NCBI GenBank assembly: GCA_017478685.1
Contig: JAFVDC010000211.1
Coordinates: 1 to 9,591 of the forward strand
From: Bacteroidales bacterium
GTDB lineage: Bacteria; Bacteroidota; Bacteroidia; Bacteroidales; UBA932
Direction: 5' to 3'
DNA length: 9,591 bases
Every line of letters begins with the position of its first letter. The first letter of the stretch is position 1. Shown piece after piece: positions 1 through 5,710 of the stretch. A program made the position numbers and the translations under genes. Below the pieces are notes generated by a model. It was not told where the DNA came from, made no database searches, and saw only the letters and a list, made by a program, of their open reading frames with translations.

Positions 1-1226
1 CAGGGCTTGCCGTTATCGGAACGGGCGGGGTCGTTGACAAGGAGAACTTCATCGGTGATGTTGCCGTCTTCGTCAATTACGTAAGGGATATCCCAAGGCA
101 GTGCACGGTATGCGCACTCCAGGGTGACGTAGGAGGATTCCTCACGGGAAGCGGTACGCTTGTAGTTGATACGCGTGTTGAGGGTAACACGGTCCGTGAT
201 GGCCGTAGAGAGGTTTACACGCGCTGCGGTACGCTTGTAGTTGGTGTTCACCAGGGTACCGTTTTCGTTGTAGTGGTCAAGGCTCACATAGTAGCTTGTG
301 CGGCCCGTACGTCCGCTGACAGAACCATAGTAGTTCTGGACGTTTCCAAGGCGGAAGCTGTTGTTCACCCAGTCGAAATCCTGCTCAAGGAGGCTTTCAG
401 GGCGCTGGCTGGGGAAGATCATCTTGGAGTACATCTGCTTCTGGGTATAGTAGAGTTCCTCGGAGTCCATTGCCTTGAAGCGACCGGTGAGGGCTTTCTT
501 TATACCGTAGCTGGCCTTGAAGTTGATGACGGGTTTGTCCTGCTTTGCGCTCTTTGTGGTAACCACAATGACGCCGCCGGCAGCGGCTGCACCATAAAGG
601 GCCGTGGCCGAAGCATCCTTAAGCACGGAAATGGTTTCAACGTCGTTGGGGTTGAAGTCGCCGCCAGCAACGCCGTCCACCACGTACATGGGGTCTGCAC
701 CGGCGGTAATGGAACCGGTACCACGGATTCGGATGGATGCGCCTGCGCCGGGCTGACCGCTGGCGTTCATTGCAACAACGCCGGCGACCTTACCCTGAAG
801 CATGTTTCCAATATCGGCCGAAGCGACATCGGTGAGCTTGTCACCGCTCATTGATACGACTGCACTGGAGAGCTCTGTCTTCTTCTGGGTGGTGTAACCT
901 AGCACGACCACCTCTTCCAGAGCTTCGGTGTCAGGAGAAAGGCTGACATTGATGACAGTGCGGCCGTTCACGGCTTCAGTGACGCTGACATAGCCTAGTG
1001 AACTGAAAGTAAGGGTGGCATTTTTTTCCGCCTGGATTACGTATTTTCCTTCGTAATCGGTGACGGTTCCAACGCCATTTGAGAGCATCACGCCAGCGCC
1101 GATCAGCGGCTGGCCGTCTGTGGCATCCAGAACCCGGCCGGAAATGGAGAGCTTCTGGGCCGATGCAGGAATTGCAAGCGCCATGGCTGCAACCGCTGCA
1201 AGCAGGTAGGAATAGATTTTTCTCAT
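1..1226 (-). CDS. SusC/RagA-family TonB-linked outer membrane transporter, N-terminal part (runs off the left edge)
   Basis: This is the outer-membrane beta-barrel that imports glycan fragments using TonB energy, normally paired with a SusD lipoprotein. The frame opens at the ATG complement at 1224-1226 and stays open for 408 codons to the left edge, so the stop and most of the barrel lie outside the window. Residues 1-23 form a signal peptide ending in the signal peptidase I-like ASA-Q. Residues about 25-105 form a carboxypeptidase-regulatory-like beta domain (SGRVLDATDGQPLIGAGV). The plug follows, with LQGKVAGV (143-150), IRIRGTG (165-171), MYVVDGV (180-186) and ISVLKDASATALYG (199-212), all classic SusC signatures. 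The usual SRGANG after this last motif is replaced by AAAAGG. There is no STN domain, which argues against anti-sigma control. A complete family member is about 1000 residues. It lies 60 bp downstream of the GatZ-like gene on the same strand. A SusD gene would be expected to follow off-window. Confidence 0.96.
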   Translation of the reverse strand, partial: MRKIYSYLLAAVAAMALAIPASAQKLSISGRVLDATDGQPLIGAGVMLSNGVGTVTDYEGKYVIQAEKNATLTFSSLGYVSVTEAVNGRTVINVSLSPDTEALEEVVVLGYTTQKKTELSSAVVSMSGDKLTDVASADIGNMLQGKVAGVVAMNASGQPGAGASIRIRGTGSITAGADPMYVVDGVAGGDFNPNDVETISVLKDASATALYGAAAAGGVIVVTTKSAKQDKPVINFKASYGIKKALTGRFKAMDSEELYYTQKQMYSKMIFPSQRPESLLEQDFDWVNNSFRLGNVQNYYGSVSGRTGRTSYYVSLDHYNENGTLVNTNYKRTAARVNLSTAITDRVTLNTRINYKRTASREESSYVTLECAYRALPWDIPYVIDEDGNITDEVLLVNDPARSDNGKP

Positions 1227-1270
1227 GGTTAGACCAATTGGTTATTTATTGTAAGATGCTAAAAATTGTA

Positions 1271-1280
1271 ATTTCGTTTC
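1271..1280 (+). promoter_or_regulatory. Candidate DeoR operator half-site in the gatZ-like/susC gap
   Basis: The sequence ATTTCGTTTC lies just beyond the stop of the GatZ-like gene, within the 60-bp leader of susC. It matches the [G/A]TTTCG[G/T]TT motif repeated around deoR, agaS and pfkB. A 10-bp perfect palindrome, ACCAATTGGT (1233-1242), lies between it and the susC start. I see no convincing TAnnTTTG promoter here, so susC may be read from the agaS promoter. The motif is short, so the operator role is inferred from its recurrence. Confidence 0.35.
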
Positions 1281-1286
1281 AAAAAA

Positions 1287-2513
1287 TCAAAGTAAGTCGT
1301 TGATACCTACAAGATTGAACGCCCTGAAGTACTTGTCCATGTCACGTTCTATCCGGCCAAGCACTATTTCTTCCGGGTCAATTCCAAGCCGCTGAAGGTT
1401 TGCGTACAGGAAACCACGGGCGGCAAGTGTGCGGGGCTGCTGCCAGATATAACGGCAGCAGGTGGCAACAATCCAGTCCTGGCGCTCAGGGGTAAGGGCG
1501 TGGAGGGCTTTGCCAAGTTCATCTTCATGGAGCCATTTTTCCCAGCGGTGGCTGTCCTCGACTTCCTTCAGGAGAACTTCCTTCATGTGGGAAAGAACGG
1601 CCACACGGCCTTCTGCGTGGTGCTTTTTCTCAAGTTCCTCAAGCTCGCAGAGGGCCCTATATTCGCTCATAGTGAATTCCGGGCCTACGTTGGCGGCGCC
1701 CATGCCGCAAAGAGGATACTCCTCAGGGTTAGCTACATCGTCGGTGTAATGACCCTTGATGTAGCTACCCAGAGGACGTACCTTGGACGTAAGCCGGCGT
1801 GCGACCTCTCCGTCGAAGATGGTGGTATCCAAATCGGTTCCCACTTTACCTACGATGAAGCAGGGCCATACATCCGGCAGTCCTGCAACCATTAACCCAT
1901 TTTTTAAATCACTAACGAAAGTGTCAAAAGTAGTTTCGTCGGCAAGCCCGCCGTGCACTTCTTCCGTCCCCACCTCATAAGAGATGGGAGCGATGCCGTG
2001 CTCCTTGCGGAATTTCTCCACATGGGAGATGAGCTCCACGGTGCGGGCTGCAACAAGATGAATATCAATAATCTGTCCTTTAGGGACATTGATGTCTACG
2101 GTAGGGTCTACGTGGATGAGGTCATAGCCTGCAAGCACAGCGGCCTCGAAAGACTTCTTCACGCCGTTCATGGCGTCTTCCACGCTCCATTTTTCCACGC
2201 GCTGCCTGTCCTTGAGCCAGGGGCCGCCGTGGTCTATGGCTATGATGACGTCACCGGTGAAATTGACCCGTTCCGTTTCAAAACGCACCGTACGCACAAA
2301 ATCTTCCTGCGTCATGCCGGTGTATCCGCCGTCGCAGTCTATCTGATTGAGGGTGGCGGCAAAATAGATGGGAGCATTGTTGCGCTTTGCAGCCCTCAGG
2401 GATGCACGGATGACGGTGGGCGAATTGGGGCAGGCCGCGAAAATGGTACGGGGAATACCGGTGTTTTCGCGGATTGCATCCAGCTTGTGAAGAAGATTTT
2501 CTGTCTTAGGCAT
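1287..2513 (-). CDS. GatZ/KbaZ-family protein (tagatose-bisphosphate aldolase accessory subunit or related sugar epimerase)
   Basis: This cytoplasmic protein of 408 residues is close to the usual family length of about 420. Recognisable family blocks are LNQIDCDGGYTGMTQEDF (55-72, compare SNQVNQFGGYTGMT in E. coli GatZ), IAIDHGGP (91-98, compare GGDHLGP), DLIHVDPT (131-138), YEVGTEEVHGG (179-189) and NVGPEFTMSEYRAL (275-288). In E. coli, GatZ and KbaZ stabilise the catalytic class II aldolase subunits GatY and KbaY. Other members of this superfamily, such as the tagaturonate/fructuronate epimerase UxaE, act as sugar 4-epimerases. No GatY/KbaY partner is present here, so the protein may act alone on a tagatose-type phosphate. 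The start ATG lies 9 bp after the stop of the SIS gene, so the two are probably one transcript and translationally close. The family assignment is firm and the exact reaction is not. Confidence 0.88.
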   Translation of the reverse strand: MPKTENLLHKLDAIRENTGIPRTIFAACPNSPTVIRASLRAAKRNNAPIYFAATLNQIDCDGGYTGMTQEDFVRTVRFETERVNFTGDVIIAIDHGGPWLKDRQRVEKWSVEDAMNGVKKSFEAAVLAGYDLIHVDPTVDINVPKGQIIDIHLVAARTVELISHVEKFRKEHGIAPISYEVGTEEVHGGLADETTFDTFVSDLKNGLMVAGLPDVWPCFIVGKVGTDLDTTIFDGEVARRLTSKVRPLGSYIKGHYTDDVANPEEYPLCGMGAANVGPEFTMSEYRALCELEELEKKHHAEGRVAVLSHMKEVLLKEVEDSHRWEKWLHEDELGKALHALTPERQDWIVATCCRYIWQQPRTLAARGFLYANLQRLGIDPEEIVLGRIERDMDKYFRAFNLVGINDLL

Positions 2514-2522
2514 TTTTCTTAA

Positions 2523-3641
2523 TTAATTATATAAGGTAACACCCTCCACCACCCTGGAAATGTTTCCGGAAATGGACGGGGAGTCGGGGTTGAGTCCAAG
2601 GTCAAGGGATTTGAAGAAGCCCAGCAGCTGGCCCATCCAGGCAAAACTCACGCAGCCGTAGTACGGAGGCATGGAAGGAGTCATGCCGGTGACTATCGAA
2701 AGGTCGTAGCAGGAACTTTCAATGGCCGGTTCATCGGCCGAAATCACAAGGGTGCCCTTAACTATGTTGTTGGACTTCACCTGACGGATGAGGTCCAGTT
2801 CATAGCGGCGGACATTGGGGTTTGGCGAAAGCAGGTACACCAGGAGGGAGTTGGGCTTCACCACAGCCTTGGGGCCGTGGCGGAAGCCAAGGAAGGAGTC
2901 GAAGGAGCACATGACGGCGCCATCCGTGAGTTCCTGGAGTTTCAGGCGGCATTCTTCGGCAACGCCCTTGAGAGGGCCGGAGCCAAGGAAAACGGCGCGG
3001 TCGAAATTGCGGGAGGCCATTTCACGGATGGCGTCCTCGTATTTGTCAAGGGATTTTTCCACGGCCGATGCAACTTCCTCGATGAGAGCCCTGTCCTCAT
3101 CAATGTGATCTATGTTTGCAATCATGGAGCACGTGAGAAGCATGGTGGAGTAGCTGCTTGTCATGGCCAGGGAAAGGTCGTTGGTTTCAGGAGGAAGCAG
3201 CACGCATAGGATATTCTCCCCTTTCATCTGGGCAAGCTCACCGTCCTTGTTGCAGGTGATGAAGATGTGGGCCACCTTGCCGGCATTCTTTTCAACGGCC
3301 TTTATGGCGCCCACGCTTTCCGGGGAATTGCCGCTGCGGGCGAAACTCACCAGAAGGACCTTGCTGGAGGAGTCGAAGAACATCTGGGGGTTTGTGATGA
3401 TGTCCGTGGTGGCGATTGCGCGCGCGCCTTTGAAGCTTGTGGAGAACAGGGCGGGTTCAAGGGCGTCTCCTATGTATGCCGAAGTACCGGCGCCCGTAAG
3501 AACAACTTCATATCCCTCACTCAGATACTTGTCTTTGAAAGCCTTGATCTCTTGCTTATGTGAGCAGACAGTGTCCATGGCCTTCAGCCATACGCCGGGC
3601 TGCTGTCTGATTTCTTTGTAGGTGTTATAATCGTAGTTCAT
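2523..3641 (-). CDS. agaS: AgaS-like SIS-domain sugar-phosphate isomerase/deaminase
   Basis: This is a double-SIS cytoplasmic enzyme of 372 residues, the normal AgaS length. The first SIS domain shows VLTGAGTSAYIG (47-58) and SFARSGNSPES (99-109), the phosphosugar-binding Ser/Thr loops. The second shows FLGSGPLKGVAEE (218-230), KLQELTDG (234-241) and LGFRHGPKAVV (251-261). The TTDIITNP segment (78-85) and the FLGSGPL...FRHGPK pair match E. coli AgaS rather than GlmS or GlmR types. Characterised AgaS proteins convert galactosamine 6-phosphate to tagatose 6-phosphate and ammonia. The gene is the first of a probable agaS-gatZ-like(-susC) unit with its own TAAATTTG -7 box at 3668-3661. A large inverted repeat lies upstream. 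The substrate could be another 2-amino or aldose phosphate, because only the family is visible in sequence. Confidence 0.9.
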   Translation of the reverse strand: MNYDYNTYKEIRQQPGVWLKAMDTVCSHKQEIKAFKDKYLSEGYEVVLTGAGTSAYIGDALEPALFSTSFKGARAIATTDIITNPQMFFDSSSKVLLVSFARSGNSPESVGAIKAVEKNAGKVAHIFITCNKDGELAQMKGENILCVLLPPETNDLSLAMTSSYSTMLLTCSMIANIDHIDEDRALIEEVASAVEKSLDKYEDAIREMASRNFDRAVFLGSGPLKGVAEECRLKLQELTDGAVMCSFDSFLGFRHGPKAVVKPNSLLVYLLSPNPNVRRYELDLIRQVKSNNIVKGTLVISADEPAIESSCYDLSIVTGMTPSMPPYYGCVSFAWMGQLLGFFKSLDLGLNPDSPSISGNISRVVEGVTLYN

Positions 3642-3660
3642 TTTCAGTGTTATCGATATG

Positions 3661-3668
3661 CAAATTTA
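3661..3668 (-). promoter_or_regulatory. Predicted -7 box of the agaS promoter
   Basis: Read on the minus strand the site is TAAATTTG, an exact match to the Bacteroidota -7 consensus TAnnTTTG. It ends 19 bp before the agaS ATG. About 19-21 bp upstream there is no clean TTTG; the -33 position falls on the left arm of the inverted repeat at 3687-3731. A protein bound to that repeat would therefore overlap the -33 region. The call is by consensus match only. Confidence 0.55.
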
Positions 3669-3686
3669 GTTTTTTTCATTAAAAAA

Positions 3687-3731
3687 GTTTCGGTTTGTGT
3701 TTTGAATTTTGAAATTCGCACAAACCGAAAC
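3687..3731 (-). terminator. Perfect 13-bp inverted repeat: deoR terminator and/or operator in front of agaS
   Basis: The arms GTTTCGGTTTGTG (3687-3699) and CACAAACCGAAAC (3719-3731) are perfectly complementary. A second palindrome, GAATTT-TG-AAATTC (3704-3717), is nested in the spacer. Read on the minus strand the right arm is followed at once by six T residues (3686-3681). That gives the layout of a Rho-independent terminator about 80 nt after the deoR stop. The arms also carry the TTTCGGTTT motif found at the other promoters in the locus, and the left arm lies at the predicted -33 position of agaS. An operator, or a dual role, is equally plausible. Confidence 0.6.
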
Positions 3732-3784
3732 ACTATCAATATTAGGTTAAGCTATTGTATATCAGCAATTTATACTATACACAA

Positions 3785-3812
3785 TTTCCGTTTCAAACTG
3801 TTTCGTTTAAAC
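3785..3812. promoter_or_regulatory. TTTCG-type repeat cluster at the deoR 3' end
   Basis: The segment contains TTTCCGTTTC (3785-3794) and GTTTCGTTTAAAC (3800-3812), with the CGTTT cores 15 bp apart. It reaches the first base of the deoR stop codon complement (3812-3814). It includes the palindrome GTTTAAAC (3805-3812) and the near-palindrome GTTTCAAAC (3790-3798). It lies about 120-145 bp upstream of the agaS -7 box, which would suit a remote second operator allowing looping to the 3687-3731 repeat. That role is inference; the repeats are seen directly. Confidence 0.4.
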
Positions 3813-4606
3813 TATGGTATTACGGTTTCAACATTGATTTTCATGGCTTTCAACTGCCGTTTCACATTGGCCGGCAGATTGTTGTCCGTAACTATGGTGT
3901 TTATCCTGTCCACTTCAGAGATGAAGGCCAGGGCGCGCTTGTTAACCTTTGAGGAGTCGAATACGCCTATCACCTCCCGGGCACGCGAAATCATCACCTG
4001 GTTGGTGCTGGCTTCGTCTACGCTTGGAGTGGAAAGGCCTGTTTCCACCGAGAAGCTGTCCACGCCCAGGAAAAGCTTGTCGCAGTAGAAGAGCTTGAGG
4101 TTTGATTCGGCCAGGGGACCCACCATGGACATGCTGGATTCCCTTACGGTACCGCCAAGGAGTATTACGTTGAAACGTTTGTACTTGATGGCCTCCATCA
4201 TGGCGCTGATGGAATTGGTGATAATGGTAAGGTCCTGGAAAGGCTGGAGGTTCTTGACAACCTCCAGGGCGGTTGTCCCGGAGTCTATAAGAATGGTATC
4301 GCCTTCCTTGATATACTTTGCGGCGGCACGGCCGATAGCCTCTTTCTCCCTCATGTTCACCATCTTCTTGAAATTCAGGTGGCGTTCCTCCGCAGCGGGC
4401 TCGGAGGTCTTGGAGGTTCCGATTATGGCCCCGCCGTGAACCCTTACAAGAAGTTTGCGTTCCTTGAGTATGCGAAGGTCTTTCCGGATAGTTACTTCCG
4501 AAACACCAAAACGTTTGCTTAGTTCGGTAACATTTACCGACGAATCGCTCTTTAAAAGTTGAAGAATGGCAGACCTTCTTCCCTGAGCGGAATCATATAT
4601 ATCCAT
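3812..4606 (-). CDS. DeoR-family transcriptional regulator of sugar metabolism
   Basis: This is a 264-residue DNA-binding repressor of the usual DeoR length (about 250). The N-terminal winged helix-turn-helix covers residues about 8-60, with NVTELSKRFGVSEVTIRKDL (25-44) as the helix-turn-helix and the wing at VRVHGGA (54-60), both family signatures. The C-terminal DeoRC sensor domain (about 80-240) shows ILIDSGTT (105-112), ITNS (129-132), ILLGGTVR (148-155) and MVGPLAE (161-167). In this family the sensor domain binds a phosphorylated sugar of the controlled pathway. It is transcribed divergently from the pfkB gene and upstream of agaS, so it is placed to control both arms. Its own promoter carries a copy of the candidate operator across the -33 box, suggesting autoregulation. 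The effector, perhaps tagatose 6-phosphate or galactosamine 6-phosphate, is inferred. Confidence 0.95.
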   Translation of the reverse strand: MDIYDSAQGRRSAILQLLKSDSSVNVTELSKRFGVSEVTIRKDLRILKERKLLVRVHGGAIIGTSKTSEPAAEERHLNFKKMVNMREKEAIGRAAAKYIKEGDTILIDSGTTALEVVKNLQPFQDLTIITNSISAMMEAIKYKRFNVILLGGTVRESSMSMVGPLAESNLKLFYCDKLFLGVDSFSVETGLSTPSVDEASTNQVMISRAREVIGVFDSSKVNKRALAFISEVDRINTIVTDNNLPANVKRQLKAMKINVETVIP

Positions 4607-4630
4607 CTGGTCTTAAGTTTTAGTTCGCCG

Positions 4631-4661
4631 CAAATATATGAATAATTTTATATGAAACAAA
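4631..4661 (-). promoter_or_regulatory. Predicted deoR promoter (Bacteroidota -33/-7)
   Basis: On the minus strand TTTG (4661-4658) is followed after exactly 19 nt by TATATTTG (4638-4631). Both boxes match the Bacteroidota sigma consensus TTTG / TAnnTTTG perfectly. The -7 box ends 24 bp before the deoR ATG, giving a very short leader. The -33 box is part of the CAAAACGAAA repeat at 4658-4667, so a repressor bound there would occlude it. Confidence 0.7.
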
Positions 4662-4693
4662 ACGAAATATTTTTTTATCGCCCAAAACGAAAC
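4654..4693. promoter_or_regulatory. Paired CAAAACGAAA direct repeats in the divergent deoR/pfkB promoter region (candidate operators)
   Basis: CAAAACGAAA occurs twice as a direct repeat, at 4658-4667 and 4683-4692, with 25 bp between starts. The first is extended leftwards by GAAA (4654-4657) and the second ends in GAAAC. The first overlaps the deoR -33 box; the second ends three bases before the pfkB -33 box. The reverse complement, TTTCGTTTTG, resembles the TTTCGTTT-type operators known for DeoR-family sugar repressors such as AgaR. The repeats are seen directly; binding by the local DeoR protein is inferred. Confidence 0.6.
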
Positions 4694-4695
4694 TA

Positions 4696-4729
4696 TTTGA
4701 AATATTTTCGCACATATTTTTTATATTCG
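4696..4729 (+). promoter_or_regulatory. Predicted pfkB-operon promoter (Bacteroidota -33/-7)
   Basis: TTTG (4696-4699) and TATATTCG (4722-4729) are separated by 22 nt. The -7 box matches TAnnTTTG at all but one position and the spacing is slightly longer than ideal. The predicted transcript start near 4736 leaves a leader of about 20 nt before the ATG at 4755. No Shine-Dalgarno sequence is visible, which is usual for the phylum. This promoter would drive pfkB, the GH36-like gene and the phosphatase gene. Confidence 0.55.
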
Positions 4730-4754
4730 CATTGGAATTAATAACACTTCGCGC

Positions 4755-5708
4755 ATGAAAAAATACCAAATCGCCGCCATAGGAGAACTCAACGTTGACA
4801 TAATTCTCAACGGAATAGAATCGGAGCCGGAAATCGGCAAGGAAAAGTTCTGCAAGGACATGACAGTTACCCTTGGCAGTTCCACGGCAATATTCGCGGC
4901 CAACGCCGCAGCCCTTGGAAGCAAAGTGTGCTTTGTGGGCCTTGTGGGCAAGGATTCCTTTGGAGAACTGGTAAAAACATCGCTTGCGGCAAAGGGCGTC
5001 GCCACGCACTTTATCGGTACGGGAGAAACCCCTACCGGCGCCACCATATGCATGAATTACGGCGAAGACCGCGCAAATCTCACATATCAGGGCTCCATGG
5101 ACGTCATGGGCTTTGAGGACATTGACAAGGGCGTCTTTGACCTTTCCCAGCACATCCACCTGTCGTCCCTCTTCATGCAAAGCGCCCTCCTCAGGGACAT
5201 CCACAAGGTCCTGGACCTTGCGGCCGAAAAAGGCGTGACGGTATCCCTGGACACCCAGTGGGACCCCATGGAAAAATGGGCCCTGGACTATAAGAGCGTC
5301 CTTCCCAAGATCACCGTCTTCATGCCCAACGAGAAAGAACTTTGCGCCCTTACGGGCAAGGCCACCCTTGAGGAGGCAATCCAGGAAGTGCGCCCGTATC
5401 TTGGCGGCATAATGCTGGTAAAATGCGGTTCAAAGGGCTCCCTCCTTGTAAAGAAAGACGGCTGGCAGAAACTCCTTCCGGCCTTCCTCAACAAGAGCGT
5501 AGTGGATGCCATAGGTGCCGGCGACAGCTTCAACTCCGGCTTTATCAGCGCTTTTGTAAAGGGCCTCTCTCCGGAGGAATGCCAGAAGGCCGGCAACCTT
5601 ACCGGCGCGGTGAACACCACTGCAGCCGGCGGCACCGGAGCCTTCACATCCCTTGAGGATGTACGCAAAATCTGCAAGGAACGTTTTGGACAGGAATTAC
5701 CTCTCTAA
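4755..5708 (+). CDS. PfkB (ribokinase)-family carbohydrate kinase
   Basis: This 317-residue cytoplasmic kinase transfers phosphate from ATP to a sugar or sugar phosphate. The N-terminal block IAAIGELNVDII (6-17) starts the Rossmann-like fold. GSSTAIFAANAAALG (41-55) is the first PfkB signature. VSLDTQWDP (163-171) and PNEKEL (191-196) are conserved core segments. DAIGAGDSFNSGF (251-263) is the second signature, with the anion-hole GAG and catalytic base Asp257. Length and motifs are complete. The neighbours point to galactosamine, GalNAc, tagatose or tagatose 6-phosphate as substrate; fructokinase or ribokinase activity cannot be excluded from sequence. It is the first gene of the plus-strand operon, under a promoter with a candidate DeoR operator. 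Its stop lies only 2 bp before the next ATG, implying translational coupling to the GH36-like gene. Confidence 0.94.
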   Translation: MKKYQIAAIGELNVDIILNGIESEPEIGKEKFCKDMTVTLGSSTAIFAANAAALGSKVCFVGLVGKDSFGELVKTSLAAKGVATHFIGTGETPTGATICMNYGEDRANLTYQGSMDVMGFEDIDKGVFDLSQHIHLSSLFMQSALLRDIHKVLDLAAEKGVTVSLDTQWDPMEKWALDYKSVLPKITVFMPNEKELCALTGKATLEEAIQEVRPYLGGIMLVKCGSKGSLLVKKDGWQKLLPAFLNKSVVDAIGAGDSFNSGFISAFVKGLSPEECQKAGNLTGAVNTTAAGGTGAFTSLEDVRKICKERFGQELPL

Positions 5709-5710
5709 CC

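Noticed and set aside
273..854. 193-codon open frame on the plus strand
   Set aside because: It is antisense to the SusC reading frame, whose protein has clear family motifs; the plus-strand translation has no recognisable domain.
1953..2522. 189-codon open frame on the plus strand
   Set aside because: It lies antisense to the GatZ/KbaZ-like gene, which has conserved motifs throughout, and shows no family features of its own.
3754..3786. Imperfect ATTGTAT...ATACACAAT pairing downstream of deoR
   Set aside because: The pairing needs a bulge and is almost all A-T in an AT-rich spacer, so it is not distinguishable from chance next to the much stronger 3687-3731 repeat.
4620..5204. 194-codon open frame on the minus strand reaching into the deoR/pfkB gap
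   Set aside because: It is antisense to the pfkB coding region and its end runs through the predicted promoters and operator repeats. No domain is recognisable.
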